Shown: positions 1 to 8,467, counted from the stretch's first letter. The stretch: 61,629 nucleotides of DNA from a bacterium (GCA_004558975.1 SFZB01000003.1:1-61629); one strand, 5' to 3'. Numbers and translations are program-made. Notes: generated by a model not told the origin, from the sequence alone.

Positions 1-107
1 CCGAGGAAGACATGATCAAAGTCAGAAACCTCGGCAGGAAGTCCCTGGATGAGGTCATCCAAAAGCTGCATTCCCTCGGTCTCGATCTGAAAAAGGTCGA
101 GGACTGA
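1..107 (+). CDS. rpoA: RNA polymerase alpha subunit, C-terminal end (partial)
   Basis: The reading frame is open from the left edge (first full codon at base 3) and stops with TGA at 105-107. It encodes the last 34 residues of the alpha C-terminal domain, including the helix-hairpin-helix stretch KVRNLGRKSLDEV that contacts UP-element DNA and activators. The next gene is rplQ, the usual partner at the end of the ribosomal alpha operon, which supports the assignment despite the short fragment. Everything upstream is outside the window. Confidence 0.95.
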   Translation, partial: EEDMIKVRNLGRKSLDEVIQKLHSLGLDLKKVED

Positions 108-137
108 CGGAGCCAAATACAATAGGAGGTAACGAAA

Positions 138-503
138 ATGCCTATGAGAAAACTCGGCAGACCGACTGCCCATAGAAATGCAATGCTCCGCGGCCTGGTG
201 ACCTACCTGATCGAGAAAGGTCAGTTGGAGACCACCTACACGCGTGCTAAGGAGATCAGCGCACTCGCTGACAAAATGATTACGCTCGGCAAAGACGGCT
301 CTCTCGCCGCTTACCGTGCCGCGCTCGCTTTCATCACCAAGGAGAGCGTCGCGAAGAAACTGTTCGACACGATTGCTCCTGCGTATGCCAACGTCAACGG
401 CGGCTACACGCAGGTCTATAAGATGGGCCCCCGCCGCGGTGACGGCGCGGAGACCGCGATCGTCCGGCTTGTCAAAGTCGGTGGCGATACGGAAAAGAAG
501 TAA
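138..503 (+). CDS. rplQ: 50S ribosomal protein L17
   Basis: This is L17, a structural protein of the large ribosomal subunit near the peptide exit tunnel. The 121 residues match the family's usual bacterial length. The N terminus MRKLGRPTAHRNAMLRGLV is the characteristic conserved RNA-binding start, and the C terminus keeps the RRGDGAETAIVRLV motif. An AGGAGG ribosome binding site lies at about 123-128. It sits 30 bp behind rpoA and is the last gene of the ribosomal protein transcript, because a strong terminator follows directly. Confidence 0.97.
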   Translation: MPMRKLGRPTAHRNAMLRGLVTYLIEKGQLETTYTRAKEISALADKMITLGKDGSLAAYRAALAFITKESVAKKLFDTIAPAYANVNGGYTQVYKMGPRRGDGAETAIVRLVKVGGDTEKK

Positions 504-513
504 TTCCGTCACG

Positions 514-543
514 AAAGCACCGGGCTTGCCCGGTGCTTTTTTG
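514..543 (+). terminator. Rho-independent terminator after rplQ
   Basis: A perfect stem of aaagcaccggg against cccggtgcttt closes a short loop and is followed by a run of T. It ends the rpoA-rplQ transcript. Confidence 0.9.
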
Positions 544-738
544 CCCTCACGGGCTGTCCGGGCATGACCCGGTATGCCTTGCCATGCACGGGGCACGGTA
601 GCCCCCGGGTGTTCCGTTGACGTTGATGATCCTTCGGTCGTTAGACCGTTTTTTAGCGGTTGCACGCCGGAGAGTGCTTTGTGAGGCGGAAGTATCATAG
701 TATTTTGAACGAAAGGCGTTTGAGGGGAGACACACCGC

Positions 739-1968
739 ATGACATATAAACGTTTCTTTTGGCGCGTCGGCAGGACCGTGCTGCTCTACGGGTGGTTTAT
801 CGGGCTGTCCGTCCTGATGGCGGCGCTCCTTGAAAGAGGGCTTCTCCCGCAGTTCCGCGCGATGCTCTCGTGGGGCACCACACTCGTGCTATGGATCGGG
901 AGTACCGTGCTCTCCTTTTTCGCCCTGTACTCCTGTCTGCGTCAGTTCGCGCTGAATGATACCGAGCGTTATAAGGCTTTTTCGGAGGGCGCGGACATCG
1001 CTGTCAAACCCTGTTGGCGGGACGCCGCGCGTGCGACGGTAAAATCACCGGCGTTCCTCTGTGAAACCGTGGTGTTGGTTGCCATGATCATGGGGTTGCC
1101 GACCGGTGCCGGCTGGGCGGGACTTGGCGCCCTCGCAGAGACGTACCTGCCGTTACCGCGGGTCCTCAGCCGGTTGCTCATCGGCGCACTTGTGTCGTTG
1201 ATCGGCACGGCGCTTAACCTCTCCGCACATATCAGCGCCGAGGCGAACTGGCGTCTGGACGCGAGGGCGGCCGCTATGAAGCAGGGATCCGTCGGAGGGA
1301 AGCGGGCGATGGCGCCCGGGTGGCGGCGCCTGCTGTTATATGCGTTTTTCGTTTCGCTCGGGTATACTTTTCTGTGTCTTGCCGGTCCTATGGTCGTATT
1401 CGCGGTTTTCGGTCTGCTCTATACCCTCGCCGGATTCCTCTCTTGGCAAGTTGCGGCGGTGTTCGCAGGGCTGTTTCTTTTGCTTCTGGCACATCGGTAT
1501 CTCCGGGCGCTCCGCGCCGTCAGGCGTTTTAAAAAAGATGTTCTGGCGGTCTGCCGCGAGGCGGGCTACACCTGCTCCGGCTTTTCGCATCTGTATGGTT
1601 CCGTCTTTCCCGGGAAACGGTGCGGCACATTTTCGGTTGTCGCCGGCGGGAAACGATATGCCTGTTGCGTCGCCGGCGCCGTCCGGCGGGGAAACCGTAT
1701 GCTCATCACCGGAAATGACTGCATTCATGAGTACGTATTCCGGTTGTTCAAACGCCCTCTGCTTTGTTATTATCACAGTACCTCCCTCGACTTCCCGGCG
1801 GACGGGGAACGGATCCTCATCGTCCACCCCGCGCCGTACACGATCATGGTCGGGACGGACGGTGTCGTGCGGGAGGGAGTGACGGGGGATCGCGTCGGGA
1901 AATCAATCCTGTACACCGCCGCGAATTTTCTCGGGTGCCTGGCGCGTGATTGCATCGGGAAAAACTGA
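739..1968 (+). CDS. Polytopic membrane protein of unknown function
   Basis: I do not recognise a named family. The 409-residue protein has about six hydrophobic segments, roughly at residues 10-28, 44-66, 101-125, 138-163, 196-225 and 228-251. A charged linker and a soluble C-terminal domain of about 155 residues follow (255-409). That domain begins with a basic stretch (RYLRALRAVRRFKKD) and so probably faces the cytoplasm, and it contains several cysteines. The start is chosen because GGGGAG lies about 8 bases upstream. The gene stands alone between the rplQ terminator and the rubrerythrin promoter. A weak stem (CGGTC/GACCG) followed by six T lies ahead of it near 635-652; no clear promoter was seen. 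Confidence 0.7.
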   Translation: MTYKRFFWRVGRTVLLYGWFIGLSVLMAALLERGLLPQFRAMLSWGTTLVLWIGSTVLSFFALYSCLRQFALNDTERYKAFSEGADIAVKPCWRDAARATVKSPAFLCETVVLVAMIMGLPTGAGWAGLGALAETYLPLPRVLSRLLIGALVSLIGTALNLSAHISAEANWRLDARAAAMKQGSVGGKRAMAPGWRRLLLYAFFVSLGYTFLCLAGPMVVFAVFGLLYTLAGFLSWQVAAVFAGLFLLLLAHRYLRALRAVRRFKKDVLAVCREAGYTCSGFSHLYGSVFPGKRCGTFSVVAGGKRYACCVAGAVRRGNRMLITGNDCIHEYVFRLFKRPLLCYYHSTSLDFPADGERILIVHPAPYTIMVGTDGVVREGVTGDRVGKSILYTAANFLGCLARDCIGKN

Positions 1969-2071
1969 TGTCAGGTGTTTTCATCGCTTTGCCGCCGGAC
2001 GGGGGAACGTGTGTCCCCGAGCCGTGAGACAGAACTGCTTTTATTCGACCGATTTGTTAACGGAACGGTGC

Positions 2072-2099
2072 TTGACAAAGCAGAAAAGTGCTGTATAAT
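2072..2099 (+). promoter_or_regulatory. Sigma-A promoter of rubrerythrin
   Basis: A perfect TTGACA at 2072-2077 and a perfect TATAAT at 2094-2099 are separated by 16 bp. This is the best consensus match in the window and predicts strong constitutive expression. No clear PerR-type operator was seen. Confidence 0.85.
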
Positions 2100-2170
2100 G
2101 GAGATAAACGGGAGCCGTGCGGCGGGATGTCGCCATCAAGCGGCTCTTACTTGAAAGGAGCAGAAATTCC

Positions 2171-2704
2171 ATGGAACTTAAGGGAACCAAAACCGAAAAG
2201 AACCTCTGGGCGGCTTTCGCCGGTGAGAGCCAAGCCCGCAATAAGTACACCTATTTCGCGTCCGTCGCGAAGCGCGAGGGATACGAGCAGATCGCCGCCA
2301 TTTTTCTGAAAACGGCGGAGAACGAAAAAGAACACGCCAAGCTGTGGTTCCGCGAGCTCGGCGGCATCGGTGATACCGCCGCTAATCTGGAGGCTGCCGC
2401 CGCCGGGGAAAACTACGAATGGACGGATATGTACGAGCAGTTCGCCCGTGAGGCGGAGGAGGAGGGTTTCAAGGCACTCGCCGCCCGCTTCCGTATGGTC
2501 GGCGCGATTGAGAAAGCGCACGAGGAGCGCTACCGTGCCCTGCTCCACAATGTGGAGGCGCAGGAAGTGTTCAAAAAGAGTGAGGTCAAGGTGTGGGAGT
2601 GCCGCAACTGCGGTCATATCGTCGTCGGTACCAAGGCGCCCGAGATCTGCCCCGTCTGCGCGCACCCGCAGAGTTTCTTTGAAGTGCGCGAGGAGAATTA
2701 TTGA
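2171..2704 (+). CDS. rbr: Rubrerythrin
   Basis: Rubrerythrin is a cytoplasmic peroxidase that protects anaerobes from hydrogen peroxide. The 177-residue protein has the N-terminal ferritin-like diiron four-helix bundle (WAAFAGESQARNKY; ENEKEHAKLW; GAIEKAHEERYRAL, supplying the EXXH-type ligands). It ends with a rubredoxin domain carrying two cysteine pairs, CRNCG and CPVCAHP, that hold a single iron. The start at 2171 follows GAAAGGAG by about 10 bases. The upstream in-frame codons would place the start inside the leader. It is monocistronic, between its own promoter and a terminator. Confidence 0.96.
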   Translation: MELKGTKTEKNLWAAFAGESQARNKYTYFASVAKREGYEQIAAIFLKTAENEKEHAKLWFRELGGIGDTAANLEAAAAGENYEWTDMYEQFAREAEEEGFKALAARFRMVGAIEKAHEERYRALLHNVEAQEVFKKSEVKVWECRNCGHIVVGTKAPEICPVCAHPQSFFEVREENY

Positions 2705-2778
2705 TCTTTTAGCACGGAGTACCCCCGCGCACCCGACGGCACAAGGAACCCATGATGCCGTCGCCCCTATCCCGAACC

Positions 2779-2809
2779 AAAAGCGCCGCCCGGCGGGCGG
2801 CGCTTTTTG
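2779..2809 (+). terminator. Terminator after rubrerythrin
   Basis: A GC-rich stem (aaaagcgccgcc against ggcggcgctttt) is followed by T residues. The remaining sequence up to the next promoter (2810-2972) shows no gene, only small inverted repeats such as ctatt/aatag at about 2923-2939. Confidence 0.85.
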
Positions 2810-2972
2810 ATTTCTCGTCCTTGCGGGGGTGTCGAAAGGCTTTGCAAGAACTAACGACAAAAAATCCGCCACAGGACGGACAACTCGCCAAAATCAAGGC
2901 ACCGCTCGGCGCCGGGGAATGACTATTATGAATCAATAGGCAATTAAACTTGCATAATAGGCGTTTCTTCTA

Positions 2973-3001
2973 TTGACGCGTCACGCCGAATATGATATAC
3001 T
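2973..3001 (+). promoter_or_regulatory. Promoter of the citrate branch operon
   Basis: TTGACG (2973-2978) and TATACT (2996-3001) are separated by 17 bp. The in-frame TTG at 2973 is part of this -35 box, which rules it out as a translation start and supports the ATG at 3033. Confidence 0.75.
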
Positions 3002-3032
3002 TATGTATATTTTATCGACGGGAGAACACCCC

Positions 3033-4415
3033 ATGCTCTACAAAAACGAACAATCGAATCTGCTGGAAATTTCCCAGTATCGGTATTCTCTGCAGGACGT
3101 GCCGGACCCGAATCTGTACCGCGAGATCTATCCGTTCTCGGAGGTGCCGAAGATTCCTTTCAACCATCGCCACGTGCCGATCCAGATGCCGAAACACATT
3201 TGGCTGACCGACACGACCTTCCGTGACGGTCAGCAGTCGCGTGCGCCGTATACGGTCGACCAGATCGTGCATCTGTTCTCCCTGCTCTCGAAGCTGGGCG
3301 GGGAAAACGGCATTATCCGGCAGAGCGAGTTTTTCGTGTACAGCGAGAAAGACCGTGAGGCGGTACGCCGCTGTCAGGAGCTCGGGCTCCGTTTCCCGGA
3401 GATTACGACGTGGATCCGCGCGAACAAGCGCGATTTTGAACTCGTGCGGGATATCGGTATCGAAGAGACGGGGATTCTCGTCTCCTGCTCGGATTATCAC
3501 ATCTTCAAGAAACTAGGTATGACGCGTTCCCAGGCTATGCAACATTATCTGAAGATCGTGGGCGAGGCGCTCGACGCGGGTCTGCGTCCGAGATGCCACC
3601 TGGAGGATATTACACGCGCAGACTTTTACGGTTTTGTCGTGCCGTTCGTCAACGCCCTGACGGAGCTTTCGGAGCAGGCGGGAATCCCCGTCAAGATCCG
3701 TATGTGCGATACCATGGGGCTCGGCGTGAATTACAGCGGCGTTGCGCTCCCGCGCAGCGTGCCCGGCATTGTCTACGGTCTGCATCACTACGCGCAGGTG
3801 CCCTCCGAGCTGCTCGAGTGGCACGGGCACAACGACTTCTATAAGGCGGTGTCCAACGCGGGTGCGGCGTGGCTGTACGGTGCCTCCGCCGTCAACTGCT
3901 CGCTCCTCGGGATCGGGGAGCGGACGGGGAATATTCCGCTCGAGGCGATGGTCATGGAATATGCCTCCCTCCGCGGCTCCCTTGACGGTATGCACCCCGA
4001 GGTCATCACCGAGATCGCGGAATACTACGAGAAGGAACTGCACTATAACGTGCCGCCGATGACCCCGTTCGTCGGTGAGAACTTCAATGTCACACGTGCC
4101 GGGATCCATGCCGACGGCATGATGAAGGACGCGGAGATCTATAACATTTTCGACACCGAGGCGATCCTCAACCGTCCGGCGAACGTCTCGGTCAGCGCGA
4201 CCTCCGGGCTCGCGGGGATTGCTTTCTGGATTAACAACCACTACAATCTGACGGGCGACCATATGGTCACGAAGCAATCGCCGCTGGTGGAGGAGGCAAA
4301 AGAAATCATTGACCGACTGTATGCGGACGGCAGAACGACCGTCATGAGCACGGAGGAACTCGAGACGCTCATCGAGGAGCTGACCGCCGGACATTTCACA
4401 AGACCGAAAGGATAA
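3033..4415 (+). CDS. Re-type citrate synthase (HMGL/isopropylmalate synthase family)
   Basis: The enzyme belongs to the DRE-TIM metallolyase family of isopropylmalate and homocitrate synthases. The signature TDTTFRDGQQS lies at residues 59-69, and a metal-binding HGH follows in EWHGHND. Its neighbours are a complete aconitase and an isocitrate dehydrogenase, so the best reading is Re-citrate synthase, as characterised in Clostridium kluyveri: it condenses acetyl-CoA and oxaloacetate to citrate with opposite facial specificity to GltA. Length is 460 residues. The ATG at 3033 follows GGGAG. Homocitrate synthase is the main alternative, but homoaconitase is usually two subunits, and here the dehydratase is a single chain. 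The specific activity is inferred from family and context. Confidence 0.85.
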   Translation: MLYKNEQSNLLEISQYRYSLQDVPDPNLYREIYPFSEVPKIPFNHRHVPIQMPKHIWLTDTTFRDGQQSRAPYTVDQIVHLFSLLSKLGGENGIIRQSEFFVYSEKDREAVRRCQELGLRFPEITTWIRANKRDFELVRDIGIEETGILVSCSDYHIFKKLGMTRSQAMQHYLKIVGEALDAGLRPRCHLEDITRADFYGFVVPFVNALTELSEQAGIPVKIRMCDTMGLGVNYSGVALPRSVPGIVYGLHHYAQVPSELLEWHGHNDFYKAVSNAGAAWLYGASAVNCSLLGIGERTGNIPLEAMVMEYASLRGSLDGMHPEVITEIAEYYEKELHYNVPPMTPFVGENFNVTRAGIHADGMMKDAEIYNIFDTEAILNRPANVSVSATSGLAGIAFWINNHYNLTGDHMVTKQSPLVEEAKEIIDRLYADGRTTVMSTEELETLIEELTAGHFTRPKG

Positions 4416-4418
4416 ACA

Positions 4419-6353
4419 ATGGGACTGACACTCGCACAGAAGATCATCAGGGATCATCTTGTCTCGGGCACGATGCGCCCGGGGGAGGAAATCGGGCTCC
4501 GGATCGACCAGACGCTGACGCAGGACGCGACCGGCACCATGGCGTACCTGCAGCTGGAAGCCATGGGCATCGAGCAGGTGAAGACCGAGCTCTCGGTCGC
4601 TTATGTCGACCATAACACTTTGCAGGCGGGGTTCGAGAACGCCGACGATCACCGATACATACGCACGGTCGCCGCGCGGCACGGCATCCGATTCTCCCGC
4701 CCGGGGAACGGCATCTGCCATCAGGTGCATCTTGAGCGCTTCGGCGTGCCGGGAAAGACGCTCATCGGCTCCGACAGTCATACGCCGACTGCCGGCGGGC
4801 TCTGCATGATGGGGATGGGCGCCGGCGGGCTGGACGTCGCCGTGGCGATGGGTGGCGGTACCTACTATATCACCATGCCGCGCATCATCGGCGTTCGTCT
4901 GACGGGGCGGCTCGCTCCGTGGGTCAGCGCCAAGGACATCATTCTCGAGGTGCTGCGCCGCCTCGGCGTTAAGGGCGGCGTCGGCGCCGTCCTCGAATAC
5001 TATGGCGATGGGGTGGAGACGCTCTCCGTCCCCCAGCGCGCGACCGTCACCAATATGGGGGCGGAGCTCGGCGCGACGACCTCGCTGTTCCCCTCCGACG
5101 AAAGGACGCGGGAGTTCCTCGCACGCGAGGGACGTGAGAATGCATGGCGCGAGATTCGACCCGACGCGGATGCCGCTTATGACGAGACGCTCACGATCGA
5201 TCTCTCGGCATTGGTGCCTCTCGCCGCTTGCCCGCACAGCCCCGACAACGTCCGCCCCGTCTCCGAGCTTGCGGGGATGCCGGTCGACCAGGTATGTATC
5301 GGCTCCTGCACCAACTCCTCGATGCAGGATATGCTGACGGTCGCCGCGATTCTGCGGGGCAAGACCGTCGCGCCGAATGTCTCCCTTTCCGTTTCGCCCG
5401 GTTCCCGTCAGGTCTACGCCATGCTGGCACAGACAGGGGCGCTGACCGATCTGATCGCGGCGGGCGCCCGCATTCTCGAATGCGCCTGCGGTCCCTGCAT
5501 CGGCATGGGCTTCTCTCCGAACTCGGGGGGCATCTCCCTGCGGACGTTCAATCGCAACTTCGAGGCGCGGAGCGGGACGAAGGACGCGCAGGTGTATCTC
5601 GTCTCCCCGGAGGTTGCGGCGGTGAGCGCCGTCGCGGGCGTATTCTGCGACCCGACGACCTGCGGTGCCCCTCCGCGAGTGACGCTGCCGCAGACGTTCG
5701 ATCTTGACGACAATATGATCCTCCCTCCGGCATCGCCCGAGGAGGCGCCCTCTGTCGAGGTTTTGCGCGGACCGAACATTAAGCCGATCCCCGTCGGGGT
5801 CGCCCCGGCGGAGACGCTGGCGGCGCCGTTGATCCTGAAGGTCGGCGACAACATCACGACCGATCACATTATGCCGGCGGGGGCGAAAATTTTGCCGTAC
5901 CGATCCAATGTCCCGAAACTCTCCGAGTATTGCTTTACGGTGTGTGACCCCACGTTCCCGGAGCGCGCAAAGCGTGCGGGGGAGGGAATCATCGTCGGCG
6001 GTGCCAACTACGGGCAGGGCTCCTCGCGGGAGCACGCCGCGCTCGTGCCGCTTTATCTCGGGATCCGTGCGGTGATTGCCAAAAGTTTTGCGAGAATCCA
6101 CAAGGCGAACCTCATCAATTTCGGCATCGTGCCGCTGACGTTTATCGACCCGGCAGATGCCGATCGGCTCGCCGAGGGCGACGCCCTGCGGCTCCCCGGT
6201 TTCCGCCGGGCGATTGCGGAGGGAGAGACGGTCACGCTGTATGATGACACTACGGGGGCGGAGATCCCTCTGCGGCTCGACTTTACGGCAAGAGAGCGGG
6301 AGATCCTGCTCGCCGGCGGGCTTCTCAATTTGACGAAAGAGAGGAACCTTTGA
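4419..6353 (+). CDS. acnA: Aconitate hydratase
   Basis: It isomerises citrate to isocitrate using a [4Fe-4S] cluster in the cytoplasm. The 644-residue single chain contains the three catalytic aconitase domains and a C-terminal swivel domain. Cluster ligands are visible as C297 in CIGSCTNSS and as C357 and C360 in CACGPCIGMG. The swivel domain carries GANYGQGSSREHAAL and FARIHKANLINFGIVPL. The length fits the compact bacterial type (about 640-660 residues), not the roughly 890-residue AcnA. It begins 3 bases after the citrate synthase stop and ends 3 bases before the dehydrogenase, so the three are almost certainly one transcript. Confidence 0.95.
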   Translation: MGLTLAQKIIRDHLVSGTMRPGEEIGLRIDQTLTQDATGTMAYLQLEAMGIEQVKTELSVAYVDHNTLQAGFENADDHRYIRTVAARHGIRFSRPGNGICHQVHLERFGVPGKTLIGSDSHTPTAGGLCMMGMGAGGLDVAVAMGGGTYYITMPRIIGVRLTGRLAPWVSAKDIILEVLRRLGVKGGVGAVLEYYGDGVETLSVPQRATVTNMGAELGATTSLFPSDERTREFLAREGRENAWREIRPDADAAYDETLTIDLSALVPLAACPHSPDNVRPVSELAGMPVDQVCIGSCTNSSMQDMLTVAAILRGKTVAPNVSLSVSPGSRQVYAMLAQTGALTDLIAAGARILECACGPCIGMGFSPNSGGISLRTFNRNFEARSGTKDAQVYLVSPEVAAVSAVAGVFCDPTTCGAPPRVTLPQTFDLDDNMILPPASPEEAPSVEVLRGPNIKPIPVGVAPAETLAAPLILKVGDNITTDHIMPAGAKILPYRSNVPKLSEYCFTVCDPTFPERAKRAGEGIIVGGANYGQGSSREHAALVPLYLGIRAVIAKSFARIHKANLINFGIVPLTFIDPADADRLAEGDALRLPGFRRAIAEGETVTLYDDTTGAEIPLRLDFTAREREILLAGGLLNLTKERNL

Positions 6354-6356
6354 CGC

Positions 6357-7523
6357 ATGGACTATACAAAAGAACTGGATATTGCCTGCGAGAAATTCCG
6401 GCGCATCATGGAGGGGCAGCTCCGCCGCGTCGAGGAGATGAAGGCGCAGGGGGACTTTATTGATTACGGGTCGCTCGAAAAGCTCCGCATCGGTGTGTGC
6501 GGCGGTGACGGCATCGGACCCGTCATTACCCGCGAGGCGGAGCGCGTCCTGCGCGCGATTCTCTCGGACGAGGTGGCGGCGGGGAAGGTCGAGTTTGTAC
6601 CGATCGACGGGCTGACACTCGAGCATCGCATCGAGGCGATGCAGGCGATCCCCGACGACGTGATGGCACAACTGAAATCCTGCCAGGTGATTCTCAAGGG
6701 TCCGACCACCACGCCGCAGAAGGGCAGCGGCATGCCGAACATCGAGAGCGCCAACGTCGCGATGCGCAAAGCCCTCGACCTGTTCGCCAATATCCGCCCC
6801 GTGAAGGTGCCCGCCGAGGGCATTCACTGGACGATCTTCCGCGAGAACACGGAGGGCGGTTACGCCGTCGGGAACAGCGGCTTCAACGTGACGGACGACC
6901 TCGCGATGGACTTTGTCGTGACGACGAAACAAGGCTCCGAGCGTATTGCTCGCATCGCTTACGATTACGCGCGGCGGAACGGCTTCACGCGCGTTTCGCT
7001 CGTCACCAAGGCGAATATCGTCAAGACGACGGACGGCAACTTCCTCGAGGACTGCCACCGCGTGGCGGCGCTTTATCCCGAGATCACCACCGACGAATGG
7101 TATGCCGACATCATGACGGCGAAGCTCGTCGACGAGAAACGCCGCCGTGACTTCCAGGTGCTCCTGCTCCCGAACCTCTACGGCGATATCATCTCCGATG
7201 AGGCGGCGGAGTTCCAGGGCGGCGTCGGCACGGCGGGCTGTGCCAATATCGGCAAAAAATACGCCATGTTCGAGGCGATCCACGGCTCGGCACCCCGCAT
7301 GGTCGCAGAGGGGCGCGGGAAGTACGCCGACCCCTGCTCGATGCTCCGTGCCTGCGTCATGCTGCTCTCGCACATCGGAAAACAGGAGAAAGCCGACCGC
7401 CTCGAGCGCGCGCTCGACATCTGCTGCTTTGAGGAGCGGCGTCTGACCATCACCGGGCGGGACACGGGTGCTACCTGTGAAGCCTTCGGCAACTACGTCA
7501 TGGAGACACTCGCGCGGCTCTGA
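6357..7523 (+). CDS. icd: Isocitrate dehydrogenase (isocitrate/isopropylmalate dehydrogenase family)
   Basis: It oxidatively decarboxylates isocitrate to 2-oxoglutarate. The 388-residue protein has an N-terminal extension of about 40 residues before the family core. Core motifs are GGDGIGPVITREAERVL, the substrate loop KGPTTTPQKGSGMPNIESAN, FRENTEGGY, and the cofactor region FEAIHGSAPRMVAEGRGKY. It is the last gene of the operon, which suggests a glutamate-supplying oxidative branch and not a full TCA cycle. Homoisocitrate or isopropylmalate dehydrogenase are family alternatives; the aconitase neighbour favours isocitrate. NAD or NADP use was not decided from sequence. Confidence 0.9.
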   Translation: MDYTKELDIACEKFRRIMEGQLRRVEEMKAQGDFIDYGSLEKLRIGVCGGDGIGPVITREAERVLRAILSDEVAAGKVEFVPIDGLTLEHRIEAMQAIPDDVMAQLKSCQVILKGPTTTPQKGSGMPNIESANVAMRKALDLFANIRPVKVPAEGIHWTIFRENTEGGYAVGNSGFNVTDDLAMDFVVTTKQGSERIARIAYDYARRNGFTRVSLVTKANIVKTTDGNFLEDCHRVAALYPEITTDEWYADIMTAKLVDEKRRRDFQVLLLPNLYGDIISDEAAEFQGGVGTAGCANIGKKYAMFEAIHGSAPRMVAEGRGKYADPCSMLRACVMLLSHIGKQEKADRLERALDICCFEERRLTITGRDTGATCEAFGNYVMETLARL

Positions 7524-7552
7524 CCCGGAGCCGGGGAGTTCCCGCTCAGAAA

Positions 7553-7600
7553 CAAATCAAAAAGCAAATCAAAAAGCAAATCAAAAAGCAAATCAAAAAG
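7553..7600. repeat. Four tandem 12-bp units caaatcaaaaag
   Basis: Four exact copies of caaatcaaaaag run without gaps (7553-7564, 7565-7576, 7577-7588, 7589-7600). They abut the bidirectional hairpin at 7601-7634. Read on the minus strand they give repeated ctttttgatttg, so a minus-strand transcript leaving the hairpin meets four consecutive T5 tracts. Confidence 0.95.
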
Positions 7601-7634
7601 CAAGGCGGAGCCGCAAAATAACGGCTCCGCCTTG
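7601..7634. terminator. Bidirectional terminator between icd and aroK
   Basis: A perfect 13-bp stem (caaggcggagccg at 7601-7613, cggctccgccttg at 7622-7634) closes an 8-base A-rich loop. It lies between convergent genes. The minus-strand tail is the T-rich repeat block; the plus-strand tail is weaker. Confidence 0.85.
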
Positions 7635-7764
7635 TCATATTTGAGGGGTGCGGCGAAACACGGGAGAGGGAACTCCGCCGTGACGGGGGCGAAAAAGTGG
7701 GGACGCGAAAAAGTGGGAAAGCGAAAAAACGAGGTGCGAATCGTGGGGACGCCGGGGAGGTGCG

Positions 7765-8262
7765 TTACAGCCCGAGCGCCGCGAGCATGGCGCCCAGCGC
7801 CCCGGCGGTGTCCAGCCCCGTGAGGTCGGCGGTGGCGTCCGCCCACTGCTCGTAGAGACGCGTGCGTTCCCGGTAGAGCGCCCGGATGTCGGAACAGCCG
7901 TGGAGAATGACGCCGCGGCGGTGGAGGTCGCCGACGCGAGCTGTGACTTCCTCCTCGCTGACTTTCAGGTAGAGGACGGTGCCGATCGACGCGAGGTGCC
8001 GCATGCCCTCGGCGGAGTAAACGGCGCTCCCGCCCGTGGCGATGACGGCGTTCTCTGCCTCGACGCGTGCGAGCAGCGCCCCCTCGCGAGCGAGAAACGC
8101 GTCCTCGCCCTCGCGGTCGATGAGTGCCTCAAGGCTCGCGCCCCCCTCTTTCTGAATGAGCAGGTCGGTGTCGATGAAATTCATGACGCATTTTTTCGCG
8201 AGCAGCACGCCCACCGTACTTTTCCCGGCGGAGGGCATACCGATTAACACAATATTTTTCAA
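7765..8262 (-). CDS. aroK: Shikimate kinase
   Basis: It phosphorylates shikimate on the way to chorismate and aromatic amino acids. The 165-residue P-loop protein has Walker A GMPSAGKST, the shikimate-binding DTD of IDTDLLIQKEGG, and the conserved ATGGSAVY strand, which usually reads GGG in this family. The start is a TTG at 8262: AGGAG stands 7 bases upstream, and translation then opens with KNIVLIGMPSAGK. No other aro gene is nearby, so it is a detached pathway member. Confidence 0.9.
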   Translation of the reverse strand: MKNIVLIGMPSAGKSTVGVLLAKKCVMNFIDTDLLIQKEGGASLEALIDREGEDAFLAREGALLARVEAENAVIATGGSAVYSAEGMRHLASIGTVLYLKVSEEEVTARVGDLHRRGVILHGCSDIRALYRERTRLYEQWADATADLTGLDTAGALGAMLAALGL

Positions 8263-8359
8263 AATGAAGCTCCTGACCGCGCCGCGCCGGCGCCGAAAAT
8301 CCGAGTGCCGTGCGGGGAACCATGTGCACCGCGGCAAATCTCTCGGTGAAATCCCTTTC

Positions 8360-8388
8360 ATCTTACTATAAAATCGCGCGCCTGTAAA
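8360..8388 (-). promoter_or_regulatory. Probable aroK promoter
   Basis: On the minus strand, TTTACA (8383-8388) and TAAGAT (8360-8365) are separated by 17 bp, about 100 bases upstream of the TTG start. The -10 box is only a fair match. Confidence 0.45.
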
Positions 8389-8467
8389 GGGCGCGTTTTC
8401 TTTTGCATAAAAAAAGCCGTTTCCTCGCAAGATAAAATCATCAATACAACGGAAAGCGTGGAGAAAC

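Noticed and set aside
696..702. CATAGTA as a sigma-G -10 box for the membrane protein at 739
   Set aside because: The third variable base is G, outside the known pattern, and no matching -35 sequence stands 17-18 bp upstream.
2051..2110. PerR-type operator at the rubrerythrin promoter
   Set aside because: Apart from the TATAAT box itself, no palindromic TTATAAT-type sequence was found.
3033..4415. Homocitrate or 2-isopropylmalate synthase
   Set aside because: The neighbouring single-chain aconitase and dehydrogenase and the lack of lys or leu genes favour Re-citrate synthase, though not decisively.
3513..7373. A 1286-codon open frame antisense to the citrate branch operon
   Set aside because: It mirrors three well-conserved enzyme genes, has an Arg/His-rich shadow composition, and no ribosome binding site. 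High GC codon bias keeps the opposite strand open.
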